DNA from: Caryophanales bacterium
GTDB lineage: Bacteria > Bacillota > Bacilli > CAJFEE01
Assembly (NCBI GenBank): GCA_029256085.1
Contig: JAQSYP010000013.1
Location: 1-35,122, forward strand
Length of the DNA: 35,122 nucleotides
Reading direction: 5' to 3'
In this document: piece by piece, positions 16,453 to 25,200 of the stretch
Layout of the letters: every line of letters begins with the position of its first letter
Numbering within the stretch: position 1 is the stretch's first letter
The notes under the pieces: model-generated
Told to the model about the DNA's origin: nothing
Seen by the model: the letters and a program-made list of their open reading frames with translations, nothing else
Database searches by the model: none
Translations under genes and position numbers: made by a program

Positions 16453-17364
16453 ATTAATAAGGATATATTAACCCCTGAGGAAGCTGCTCAGATTATAAAG
16501 TTATCTAAATACACTGTTTATGAAATGGTTAAACGTGGTGAATTAATCGCAACTAAAGTTGGTAGAAGAGTACGTATTAAAAGATCTGATATTGAAGCAC
16601 TACTTAACATTCAAGCAGTTGATATGTCACAAAAAGTTGATGATGATATATCACTAAGCTCAATAATATTTATGGGAAGTCACGACTTGGCAATTAATTA
16701 TCTAGTTGAAGAATTCTCTGCAAATTATCCGGGTAATACATTAATTCCCGCATTTGTTGGAAGTATGGATGGATTAATAAACCTTTATTATGGAAAAGCG
16801 GATATAGCTGGTTGCCACTTATATGATGTTGAAACTAAGGAATATAATATCCCTTATGTAAATAGGCTATTCGCTGGTGATTCTATAAAAATCGTAAATT
16901 TTTCTAAGCGTAATCTAGGTTGGGTTGTTGAAAAAGGAAATCCGAAGATGTTGAAAAAGTGGTCTGATCTAAAAAGAAGTGATTTAACTTTTGTAAATCG
17001 TCAAAAAGGCTCAGGTACAAGGATTCTACTTGATTCACATTTAAAAACACTTAACGTATCACCATCTAACGTTAAAGGATACGAATCAATAGAAAATACT
17101 CATTATGGCGTTGCCTCGTATGTTGCAAGAGGTGATGCAGATTATGCACTTGCTACTGAAAGTGCTGGCAAAGCTCTAGGTTTAGATTTTGTTAAGTTAA
17201 CAGAAGAAACTTATGATCTAATAATGAAAGAAGAATTTTATAATAGCTCAAATGGTAAAAAGCTTTTAGAAATTTTAAATTCAAAAATTTTAAAAGATAA
17301 AATACTAAAACTACAAGGTTACGATTTAAGCAGTCAAGGTACTGTATATATTGGAGGACTTTAA
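16453..17364 (+). CDS. HTH/PBP-like regulator of the tungstate operon
   Basis: About 304 residues. Residues ~3-55 form an excisionase-type helix-turn-helix (LTPEEAAQIIKLSKYTVYEM, GELIATKVGRRVRIKRSDIE). The rest is a PBP-like domain related to molybdate/tungstate-binding proteins (IFMGSHDLAINYLVEEFS, GSGTRILLDSHL). One-component regulators of this design control Mo/W uptake. It lies 3 bases upstream of tupA, so it probably senses the oxyanion and controls the operon. The start is unusual: AAGGAGG lies at 16438-16444 inside the longer reading from ATG 16429, and 9 bases after it comes ATT (16453). GTG in that stretch is in another frame. I favour the ATT start; the alternative is ATG 16429. Confidence 0.8.
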   Translation: MNKDILTPEEAAQIIKLSKYTVYEMVKRGELIATKVGRRVRIKRSDIEALLNIQAVDMSQKVDDDISLSSIIFMGSHDLAINYLVEEFSANYPGNTLIPAFVGSMDGLINLYYGKADIAGCHLYDVETKEYNIPYVNRLFAGDSIKIVNFSKRNLGWVVEKGNPKMLKKWSDLKRSDLTFVNRQKGSGTRILLDSHLKTLNVSPSNVKGYESIENTHYGVASYVARGDADYALATESAGKALGLDFVKLTEETYDLIMKEEFYNSSNGKKLLEILNSKILKDKILKLQGYDLSSQGTVYIGGL

Positions 17365-17367
17365 ATA

Positions 17368-18258
17368 ATGAAAAAATTAATGATATTATTAACTACTTTA
17401 CTTTTGTTAATCGTAGGTTGTTCAAATACTAATGATAATGCAAATATCAAAAAAGATAATGAAAACAAGCAAGAAGAAGTTAAAAAAGAAAAGAAAACTG
17501 GAGATATAATTTTAGCAACTACAACATCTACTCAAGACAGCGGTCTTTTGGATGTTTTAATCCCTAAGTTTGAAGAAGAAATTGGTTATAGAGTTAAGAC
17601 TATTGCCGTTGGTACTGGTAAAGCACTTGAAATGGGACAAAATGGAGAAGCTGATGTATTATTAGTTCATGCACCTGATGCCGAGAAGGCAGTAGTCGAT
17701 TCTGGTGCTGCTATAAACAGAAAACTTGTAATGCATAATGATTTTATAATTGTAGGACCTAAAAATGATCCAGCTGGATTAAAAAGTTTAAAAGATGCTA
17801 ACGAAGCTTTTAAACAAATCAACACTTCAAAATCTCTTTTTGTCTCACGCGGTGATGATTCAGGAACGCATAAATCAGAACTTAAGTTCTGGGATAAGCT
17901 AGGAATCAAGCCGTCAGGAATAATGTACCAAGAAACAGGTCAAGGTATGGGCGAAACATTACGAGTAGCATCTGAAAAGGGTGGCTATACGTACACTGAT
18001 AGAGCAACATTTTTAGCATTAAAAGACGAGCTTAACTTAGATATTTTAGTAGAGGGCGATAAGTCATTATTAAATATTTATCATGTAATGCAAGTTAACA
18101 AAGAAAAATTCCCAAAAGTAAACGATGAAGGTGCTAAGGATTTAGTTGATTTCTTAGTTTCTGAGGATGTACAAAAAGTAATCGGTGAATTTGGAGTAGA
18201 AAAGTATAAAGAGCCTCTTTTCTTCCCAGATGCAGGGAAAGAAAAAGAGTTTGAATAG
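17368..18258 (+). CDS. tupA: TupA-type tungstate-binding lipoprotein
   Basis: A 296-residue lipoprotein with signal MKKLMILLTTLLLLIVGC and lipobox IVGC. The oxyanion-binding signature ATTTSTQDSGLL follows the linker, and FVSRGDDSGTHKSELKFWDK and ETGQGMGETLRVASEKGGYT are typical of TupA/WtpA-like proteins. It captures tungstate (possibly molybdate) outside the membrane and hands it to TupB. GGAGG at the end of the regulator gene serves it, so translation is likely coupled. Confidence 0.9.
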   Translation: MKKLMILLTTLLLLIVGCSNTNDNANIKKDNENKQEEVKKEKKTGDIILATTTSTQDSGLLDVLIPKFEEEIGYRVKTIAVGTGKALEMGQNGEADVLLVHAPDAEKAVVDSGAAINRKLVMHNDFIIVGPKNDPAGLKSLKDANEAFKQINTSKSLFVSRGDDSGTHKSELKFWDKLGIKPSGIMYQETGQGMGETLRVASEKGGYTYTDRATFLALKDELNLDILVEGDKSLLNIYHVMQVNKEKFPKVNDEGAKDLVDFLVSEDVQKVIGEFGVEKYKEPLFFPDAGKEKEFE

Positions 18259-18280
18259 ATCTTAGTTAGGCGGTTTTAGT

Positions 18281-18970
18281 ATGATTCTAGAGGGAGTTGC
18301 AGAAGCATTTAGAATGCTAATAACTTTCGATCCAGAAATATATAAAATTACATGGTTAACTTTAAAGATTTCCGGTACTGCGACTTTTATAAGTTTATGT
18401 ATTGGGGTACCACTCGGGGTAGCTTTAGCTTGGATTAAATTCCCTGGCAGAAGGATTTTTATTAGTATCGTAAATACTGCAATGGGCTTTCCTCCTGTAG
18501 TTGTTGGTTTGTGGGTGTTTATATTTCTTTCTAGGAATGGACCATTAGGTTTCCTAAACTTGTTATATACTCCATCAGCTATAATAATTGCTCAAGCCAT
18601 AATCGCATCACCAATAATAATTGGTTTAACATCCGCTGCAGTTATGCAAGTAGATGATAAAATGCGACTACAAATAAAAGCTCTAGGCGCTACTAAGATT
18701 CAAATGTTATTTCTAGTCTTACGAGAGGCTAGATATTCAATAATTGCCGCAGTAATTGCAGGATTCGGTGCTGTTATTTCTGAGATCGGTGCTTCGATGA
18801 TGGTTGGAGGAAACATTAAAGGATATACTCGTGTATTAACAACAGCCACTGTAATGGAAGTATCTAAAGGCAACACTGAAGTCGCAATTGGAATTACGAT
18901 AATTCTCCTTTTATTAGCCTATTCCGTTACATTATTCCTAACGCTATTACAGCAGAGGGAGCGTTCTTAA
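18281..18970 (+). CDS. tupB: TupB-type tungstate ABC permease
   Basis: A 229-residue permease with about five to six hydrophobic segments. The ATPase-contact loop (EAA motif) is around GATKIQMLFLVLREARYSIIAAVIAGFGA. Its stop codon overlaps the ATG of tupC (TAATG), a mark of coupled translation. Confidence 0.9.
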   Translation: MILEGVAEAFRMLITFDPEIYKITWLTLKISGTATFISLCIGVPLGVALAWIKFPGRRIFISIVNTAMGFPPVVVGLWVFIFLSRNGPLGFLNLLYTPSAIIIAQAIIASPIIIGLTSAAVMQVDDKMRLQIKALGATKIQMLFLVLREARYSIIAAVIAGFGAVISEIGASMMVGGNIKGYTRVLTTATVMEVSKGNTEVAIGITIILLLLAYSVTLFLTLLQQRERS

Positions 18971-19707
18971 TGGTAAATGAGATAATTAAATTAAATTGTA
19001 TCTCCTATGAGAGAAACAACAAAAAAATCATAGCAATTGACAATCTATCGTTTGATAGAGGTGCGATTTATGGTTTAATTGGACCTAATGGAGCAGGAAA
19101 AAGTACATTAATTAAGGTTGCATCATTACTCGATTCGCCTACAACTGGTGAAATTAATTTTGATGGTCAAATAATTACTAATAATAAAATACCGCTTGAA
19201 TTACGGAGAAAAATTAGCGTAGTATTTCAACAACCTTTAATGTTGTCTGATTCTGTCTATAATAATATTTCTGTAAGTTTAAAGTTAAGAGGTTATTCTA
19301 GGTTTGAAATTAGGCATAAGACTGAGTATTGGATGGAACAATTCGGTATCTCTCATTTATCCAATAGAAACGCTAAAAATCTCTCTGGTGGAGAAGCTCA
19401 AAGGGTATCACTTGCTCGAGCATTTGTAACTGATCCAGAAATATTATTCTTGGATGAACCTTTCTCTGCACTTGATTTACCAACAAAGAGAGTATTAATT
19501 AAAGATATAGAAAAAGTTTTATCAACAACAAATATTACGACGATACTAGTGAGTCACGATTATAATGAGATTAAATACTTATGTAATAAGGTCGTCTTAT
19601 TGGTAGACGGAAAAATAAATTCAGTAACTGATATTCAAAATCTTAAATATCAACAATTTACAGGTGAAGTTGCCGATTTTATGAATGAATGGATGTCTCC
19701 ACTATGA
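18970..19707 (+). CDS. tupC: TupC-type tungstate ABC transporter ATPase
   Basis: A 245-residue ABC ATPase with Walker A GPNGAGKST (~38), Q-loop VFQQPLML, signature LSGGEAQRVSLARA, Walker B ILFLDEPFSALD and H-loop VSHDYNE. It powers TupB. Last gene of the operon; a terminator follows. Confidence 0.92.
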   Translation: MVNEIIKLNCISYERNNKKIIAIDNLSFDRGAIYGLIGPNGAGKSTLIKVASLLDSPTTGEINFDGQIITNNKIPLELRRKISVVFQQPLMLSDSVYNNISVSLKLRGYSRFEIRHKTEYWMEQFGISHLSNRNAKNLSGGEAQRVSLARAFVTDPEILFLDEPFSALDLPTKRVLIKDIEKVLSTTNITTILVSHDYNEIKYLCNKVVLLVDGKINSVTDIQNLKYQQFTGEVADFMNEWMSPL

Positions 19708-19717
19708 ATAAAAAAAA

Positions 19718-19752
19718 TTAACCGAGGCCCTATTGCCTCGGTTTTATTTTTT
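19718..19752. terminator. bidirectional terminator between tupC and ohrR
   Basis: AACCGAGGC-CCTATT-GCCTCGGTT (19720-19743) with T runs on both strands. It serves tupC on the plus strand and overlaps the ohrR end on the minus strand. Confidence 0.9.
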
Positions 19753-20187
19753 TTCGTAATTACTTAGACTAACCAATAACTTGTTAGCATCATTTCTCAG
19801 GTTAATTAGGCTATTAATATCAACGTCAATTTGATTAACTAGCTTCTCCGGAATTTCTAAGGCTTTTTCTTTCAATTCATGACCTTGTTGAGTTAGGTTT
19901 ATGAAAACATTTCGCTCATCATCTTTATCACGTTGTCTTACAATAATTCCGTTCTTTTCTAACTTTTTTAGTAATGGTGTTAATGTTCCTGAATCTAAAA
20001 AAAGCTTATTACCGAGACTTTTGACAGTAATATTATCTTCTTCCCAGAGTACTAACAAAGTAATATATTGAGTATAAGTTAACCCTATTTTATCAAGTAA
20101 TGGTTTATACTTTTTATTGATCTCCTTAGAGCAAGCATATAACGCAAAACATAATTGGTTTTGGAGTTTTAATATTTCATTACTCAT
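19744..20187 (-). CDS. ohrR: OhrR-type MarR peroxide-sensing repressor
   Basis: A 147-residue MarR-family protein close to B. subtilis OhrR. The sensing cysteine is in NQLCFALY (residue ~13, matching Cys15). The winged helix is FLDSGTLTPLLKKLEKNGII with wing RQRDKDDERNVFI. OhrR proteins leave DNA when organic hydroperoxide oxidises that cysteine. The gene is second in an operon, 12 bases after the peroxidase gene. An OhrR-like operator lies on the operon promoter at 20708-20720. The pairing with a glutathione peroxidase rather than an ohr gene is notable. Confidence 0.88.
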   Translation of the reverse strand: MSNEILKLQNQLCFALYACSKEINKKYKPLLDKIGLTYTQYITLLVLWEEDNITVKSLGNKLFLDSGTLTPLLKKLEKNGIIVRQRDKDDERNVFINLTQQGHELKEKALEIPEKLVNQIDVDINSLINLRNDANKLLVSLSNYEKK

Positions 20188-20199
20188 ATTTTCAGCCCA

Positions 20200-20679
20200 C
20201 TAACTATTTATTAATTTCTTAATCTTTTCCTCAATACTTAAAGGTTTAGTAATTGGTGCAAATCTTTCAACTACCTTTCCTTCTTTATCAACAAGGAATT
20301 TTGTAAAATTCCATTTTATTGTGCCACCAAGTATTCCTTTTTTCTGTCCAGTAAGATATTTATACAAAGGGTGTGCATTTTCACCTTTCACTTCAACCTT
20401 TGCAAAAATCGGAAAACTTGTATCGTAATTTAACTTACAGAAATTTTTTATCTCCTCAGCATTACCTGGTTCTTGATTTGCAAATTGATTGCAAGGGAAT
20501 GCGAGTACTTCAAAGTTATTTTTATGATATTTTCTATAAAGAGCTTCCAGCTCTTCGTATTGAGGTGTAAAACCTCACTTGCTAGCTGTATTTACAATTA
20601 GTAAAACTTTTCCTTTATAGATATCCATACTAACTTCTTCACCTTTTGCAAGGTTAACTGAAAAATCATATATGTTCAT
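20200..20679 (-). CDS. Glutathione peroxidase with in-frame TGA at the catalytic codon (probable selenoprotein)
   Basis: The reading frame runs from ATG 20679 (AGGAGG upstream) to the stop at 20200 with one internal TGA at 20577-20575, codon 35. Around it the protein reads [16 protein letters not shown]. subtilis BsaA has a cysteine at that point (NTASKCGFTPQ). The other active-site parts are intact: [12 protein letters not shown] (Gln65) and KWNFTKF (Trp123, Asn124). No other frameshift or stop exists and the length, 159 residues, is normal. A SECIS-like hairpin lies 20-36 bases after the TGA. The enzyme would reduce peroxides with a selenocysteine. The alternative is a nonsense mutation at just this codon. 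An automatic caller reports only the C-terminal 63 residues (20200-20391). Confidence 0.82.
20536..20559 (-). promoter_or_regulatory. bacterial SECIS-like hairpin in the peroxidase mRNA
   Basis: On the minus strand AAGAGC-UGGAA-GCUCUU forms a 6-bp stem (20555-20550 with 20544-20539), extended by a G-U and two A-U pairs around one mismatch. The loop occupies bases 26-30 after the UGA and has G at its second position. Known bacterial SECIS elements have a loop about 16-37 bases from the UGA with a G in the first two loop bases. A second hairpin (UGAGGU-UUUAC-ACCUCA) contains the UGA itself. Confidence 0.65.
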
Positions 20680-20707
20680 TAGAACTTTGCCTCCTAAATA
20701 GTTTTTA

Positions 20708-20720
20708 ACAATTTAATTGT
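20708..20720. promoter_or_regulatory. OhrR-like operator
   Basis: ACAATT-T-AATTGT is a perfect palindrome matching the core of the B. subtilis OhrR site (TACAATT...AATTGTA). It overlaps the -10 box of the operon, so a bound OhrR would block transcription. Confidence 0.65.
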
Positions 20721-20744
20721 ATGCAATTTAATAATATTTGTAAA
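20716..20744 (-). promoter_or_regulatory. promoter of the peroxidase-ohrR operon
   Basis: On the minus strand TTTACA (20744-20739) and TACAAT (20721-20716) are 17 bases apart. The operator covers the -10 box. Confidence 0.65.
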
Positions 20745-20765
20745 GAAAAATAAAATGATTACCTA

Positions 20766-20795
20766 TTGACATAAATGAAGGAAATTTTATATGAT
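20766..20795 (+). promoter_or_regulatory. promoter of the riboswitch transcript
   Basis: TTGACA (20766-20771), 18 bases, TATGAT (20790-20795). Transcription would start about 20 bases before the aptamer. Confidence 0.65.
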
Positions 20796-20822
20796 AGTAA
20801 TATAGAATATATTTCCTTTCAT

Positions 20823-20911
20823 AAAGGGGAGTAGCTGCTACAGCAAAGTCGTCATTTCGGGAATTTCCCCGGCTTTGTTGGCAACCGAAACGTGTTGTTA
20901 GCGAGACCTTT
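20823..20911 (+). ncRNA. yybP-ykoY manganese riboswitch aptamer
   Basis: The conserved parts of the yybP-ykoY class are present in order: AAAGGGGAGTAGCTGC, AAAGTCGTCATTTC, a variable stem (CGGGAATTTCCCCGG), GGCTTTGTTGGCAACCGAAA, and the closing TTAGCGAGACCTTT. P1 forms between AAAGG at 20823 and CCTTT at 20907-20911. This class binds Mn2+ and turns expression on. It stands ahead of a DUF1232 gene and a TerC gene, the classic target of this class. Confidence 0.9.
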
Positions 20912-20938
20912 ACTTGTCCAAAGTAAAGGTCTCTTTTA
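20903..20938 (+). terminator. riboswitch terminator 1
   Basis: GAGACCTTTACTT-GTCCA-AAGTAAAGGTCTC is a perfect 13-bp stem followed by TTTT. Its 5' arm shares CCTTT with aptamer helix P1, so metal binding and termination exclude each other. Confidence 0.85.
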
Positions 20939-20956
20939 TATTTATAAAAGACCCAG

Positions 20957-20986
20957 AGACTTTTACTTTATAGTAAAGGTCTTTTT
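20957..20986 (+). terminator. riboswitch terminator 2 (related copy)
   Basis: AGACTTTTACT-TTAT-AGTAAAGGTCT forms an 11-bp stem with one U-G pair, followed by TTTT. Its sequence is a near copy of terminator 1. Confidence 0.75.
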
Positions 20987-21014
20987 AGTTCTTATTTATA
21001 TTTGGAGGGTTACG

Positions 21015-21287
21015 ATGATAAAAGCTTTTAAAAGAATAAAAATATTTCTAAATGTAAAAAAATTCATACCTTTTTTATTTGAATTCTTTATATCGAGTGA
21101 AGTGAAGATTAGCAAAAAAATCTTTTCAGTATTATTGTTCATCGGTTATTTGTTGTTTCCATTTGATTTAATACCAGACTTTTTTGCATTTTTTGGTTTT
21201 TTTGATGATGCTGCAGTTTTATTATTTATTTTATCCAAAATTGTAAATATAGCACCAGAACATTTAAAAGAAAAACATGGTATATAA
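21015..21287 (+). CDS. DUF1232 small membrane protein under Mn riboswitch
   Basis: A 90-residue protein with the DUF1232 (YkvA-like) core LLFPFDLIPDFFAFFGFFDDAAVLLFIL: one or two hydrophobic stretches around a conserved DLIPD and DD pair. The function of the family is unknown. GGAGGG lies ahead of the ATG. It is the first gene after the riboswitch, with terC 77 bases downstream and no terminator between, so both answer to manganese. Confidence 0.85.
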   Translation: MIKAFKRIKIFLNVKKFIPFLFEFFISSEVKISKKIFSVLLFIGYLLFPFDLIPDFFAFFGFFDDAAVLLFILSKIVNIAPEHLKEKHGI

Positions 21288-21364
21288 TATACAACTTTAA
21301 ATTATTACCATTTCAAAATATATTCTAAAAAAGACATATACTATTATTAACGGGGGGAATTAAA

Positions 21365-22060
21365 ATGGAATTTTTATCACCAGAATTTTTTTCAGCACTT
21401 TTATCAATTATAGTAATTGACCTAGTTTTAGCAGGTGATAATGCTATTGTTATTGGTTTAGCAGCAAGGAATTTGCCTAAAAACCAACAAAAGAAAGTTA
21501 TATTATGGGGAACAGTTGGGGCAATTGTAATACGTGCTCTTGCAACACTTGCTGTCGTGTGGCTACTTAAAGTACCTGGACTACTTTTAGTCGGTGGTGT
21601 TTTACTAATATGGATTGCATACAAACTGTTAGTTGAAGAAAAGAAGCACGATGCAGCACCTGCAGAAAATTTTTGGGCTGCAATAAGAACTATTGTTATC
21701 GCAGATGCTTTAATGGGACTTGATAACGTACTTGCGGTTGCTGGTGCGGCGCACGGTAACTTCTTACTTGTTGTACTTGGTTTAATCATTTCAGTTCCAA
21801 TTGTTGTTTGGGGTAGTACAATTATTTTAAAGTTTGTTGATAAATATCCAGTAATCATTACAATCGGTTCTGCAGTCTTAGCGTACACTGCTGCAAAGAT
21901 GATCTTTAGTGAAAAATTCGTTGCTGTTTATTTCAAGGATTTAGACTATCTAAAATACGGAATTGAAATACTTATTATTGCTGCCGTATTATTTGCTGCA
22001 AGAGTAAAGAAGGCAAAAAATGCAAAACAGAATATAGAGTCAAAAAATGCAGTAATGTAG
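21365..22060 (+). CDS. TerC-family membrane protein (YkoY-like manganese exporter)
   Basis: A 231-residue TerC-family protein with about seven hydrophobic segments. Both conserved acidic membrane motifs are present: VIDLVLAGDNAIVIGLA (~18-35) and ADALMGLDNVLAVAG (~118-133). Proteins of this group under yybP-ykoY control are linked to Mn2+ efflux or metal loading of exported enzymes. GGGGGGAA precedes the ATG. With the upstream riboswitch it should be induced by excess manganese. Confidence 0.9.
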   Translation: MEFLSPEFFSALLSIIVIDLVLAGDNAIVIGLAARNLPKNQQKKVILWGTVGAIVIRALATLAVVWLLKVPGLLLVGGVLLIWIAYKLLVEEKKHDAAPAENFWAAIRTIVIADALMGLDNVLAVAGAAHGNFLLVVLGLIISVPIVVWGSTIILKFVDKYPVIITIGSAVLAYTAAKMIFSEKFVAVYFKDLDYLKYGIEILIIAAVLFAARVKKAKNAKQNIESKNAVM

Positions 22061-22063
22061 TAT

Positions 22064-22100
22064 TAAACGTCAGCAACGATTTTGCTGACGTTTATTTTTG
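22064..22100 (+). terminator. terminator of terC
   Basis: AAACGTCAGCAA-CGATT-TTGCTGACGTTT (22065-22093) followed by ATTTTTG. Confidence 0.92.
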
Positions 22101-22231
22101 TTCTAAATTTCTTTTACATACATATAATTATGTGTTGTTCATATCAGAATTGTAACAAATTAAGTGATGCTTTAAACACTTAATCTGTGTTACCATTTTA
22201 TGGAAGCAATATTTGGGAGGGTTATATTATT

Positions 22232-25200
22232 ATGAGTTGGCTTACAAAATGGTCGTTTAAAAACAAAGCGGCAGTGTCAATTATGTCATTATTAATTTTA
22301 TTAATGGGTGTCATTAGTTATTTCCGACTACCTATGGAGTTTTTACCACCTGCTGATCAACCATTCATCTCAATCGTAACAATTGGTCATGGTGTCGATG
22401 CTAACACGATGGAAGACCAAGTTACAACAGTAATTGAAGATGCTGTTGTAGGTGTAAAAGGAAAGAAAAACATTTTTTCAACTACAGGAGATGGATTTTC
22501 CAAGGTTGATGTTCATTTAGATTCCAAGGCTGATAAAAAGGCTTCAAAACAAGAAATTGTAGACTCTCTAGCAATGATTCCACTTCCACAAAACGTTATG
22601 AAACCAAATGTAGTACTACTAAACACTTCACAAATTCCTGTATCTGAAGTCTCATTAGTATTCGACAACGGTTTAACTCCAAAAAACATTGAATACGCAA
22701 ATAAGGAAATCTTACCTTACCTTAAAGAAATAAAGGGTATTAGTAGTGTTCAAACATTCGGTAATACCTCATCATATGTTTCAATCAAAATTGATAATCT
22801 CAAGCTTGCAAAAAATAACGTTCAACTACAAAGCATTTTTACACTCTTAAAAGAACAAAATTTAAGTGTACCAATCGCACAAAAAAATGTAGAGGGCAAA
22901 GCAAGTAATATAAAAGTAGTTGGAAATGTTCCAGATCTTGAATCACTTAAATCGTTACCTGTTGGTCAAAATACTAAGTTAAGTGACATAGCTGAGGTCA
23001 CTATTACAAAGCCAAGTAATACACTTGCTAGAATAAACGGAAAAGAAGGTTTATTTTTAATTATATCCAAGGATTCTAATTCGAACGCCGTTGATATTAA
23101 CAGGGATGTTACTAAACAAATAAATAAGATTAACAAAAAGTTTGATGATGTAGAAGCTGATGTTATTTTTGCAACTGCAGATATGGTTGAAAACTCTGTT
23201 AATAGTATGATGAAAGAAGTTTTATTAGGAGCTTTGTTTGCAACTATCGTAATAATGTTATTCTTAAGAAACATCAGATCCACACTTATTACTATAGTTT
23301 CTATTCCACTTTCGTTAGCTTTTACGTTGTATTTATTAAGAGAATCTGGAGTTACACTGAATATATTAACTCTTGGTGGGGTAGCTGTTGCTGTAGGAAG
23401 ACTAGTTGATGATAGTATCGTTGTTATTGAAAATATTTTTAGAAAAACACAAAAAGAGAAGTTGTCTAAAGAATTAATAATTGAAGCAACCAGAGAAGTC
23501 GGTTCAGCTATTACATCTTCTACAATAACAACTGTTGCTGTATTTTTACCTCTAGGATTAGTAAACGGAGGTTTGCAAGAATTTCTACTTCCTTTCGCAT
23601 TAACTGTGACATATTCATTATTAGCATCTTTAATCGTTGCATTAACAGTAGTACCGTTAATGAGTTATGGATTACTTAAGAATACTACTTTAAAACCACA
23701 TAAACGTCCTGAAGGATATATTAAAATATTAAAATGGTCTCTAAACCATAAGTGGGTAGTTTTACTAACTTCATTCGTACTTTTTGCAGGTTCCATTGGT
23801 GGTTATATTGTTCTACCAAAAGGAGCTGTAACTGACTCCCAGAGTGAACTTGTAAGTGTTGTTCTAAAATATCCATCAGATACACCGATTGAAAAGGTTA
23901 AAGAAGAGGCATTAGAGTTAGATCAATATATTAATGATATAAAAGAAGTGAAGCATTCTATTTTACAACTTGGTGCAAATGAAGAAAGCGCAAAGTATGG
24001 CCAAGTGTCTTCGGCGAGCGAACCACAATTCACGGTAATACTTAAAGAAAAAAAGGATGTAAAAAAGATTGTAAAAAAAATTAAGACTCAATCTGAAAAC
24101 TATCCAGCTGCTGAACTAAATGTGAGTGAAGCTTCAATGATGGGTGGAAGTAATACTTCAATCACTATAGACATCCTAGGAGAAAATTTAAATAAACTTG
24201 AAAATACTTCTCAGGAAGTTATTAAAGAAATTGAGAACATAAAAGGTGTTAAAACTGTAGAAAGTAACATGCAAGAAAAGAAAACAGTATACTCGTTAGT
24301 TGTTGATCCAAAATTAGCAAAAGCAGATCAAATTGCACAACAAACTGCGTTTATGTTGAACCAAACTCCAATTGGAAAGTTGAACATCGAAAACCAAACT
24401 TTACCTGTCCTGTTGGAGCCTATGTATGACATTAAAAATGTTGATGACATCAATAACATCCCTATTATGACCCCTATGGGAATGTCTCCAGTTTCAAAGC
24501 TTGTTACTTTAGAGAAGGAGGAAGTTCCAACTAATACTTTTCATAAGGACGGAGAGCAATACGTACGTGTAACTGCTTCTGTCGATCCAGAAAAGCTTTC
24601 GGTTATTTCAGCAGATATTAACAAAAAGTTATTTGGTGAAAAAGGTAAAGGTGGGTTAGATGTTGAAGATGGAATTAAACTGTTAGTTGGTGGGGCAAGT
24701 GCTGATCAAGCAGATGATTTTACTGACTTATACATGACAATGTTAGTATCAATTGGACTCGTATTCCTAATTATGGTAATTACCTTTAAGACAATAAGAG
24801 CACCAATAGCGATTTTATTCTCTTTACCACTAGCTGCAATTGGGGCAATTCTTGGTTTAATAGTCTCAGGAATCCCAGTAGATATTACTTCACTTCTTGG
24901 AGCGTTAATGCTTATAGGAGTAGTTGTAACAAATGCTATTGTATTACTTGACAAAGTAAAACAAAATGAAGAAAACATGATTATTCGTGATGCTTTAGTT
25001 GAAGCGGCAGCTACTAGAATAAGACCAATAATAATGACAGCTGTAGCAACAATCTGCGCAATGCTTCCGTTGTTATTTAAGGAAGCAGAAGTAGGCAACC
25101 TCGTATCTGCGAACCTTGCTGTAGTAGTAATTGGGGGACTATCAGTTGCAACTTTATTGACATTAGTTGTAATTCCAGTGGTTTACGAATTATTACACTT

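Noticed and set aside
20200-20391. A separate 63-residue protein starting [13 protein letters not shown]
   Set aside because: It is the C-terminal part of the glutathione peroxidase; the frame continues upstream without a stop to the TGA at the active site and then to a good start codon.
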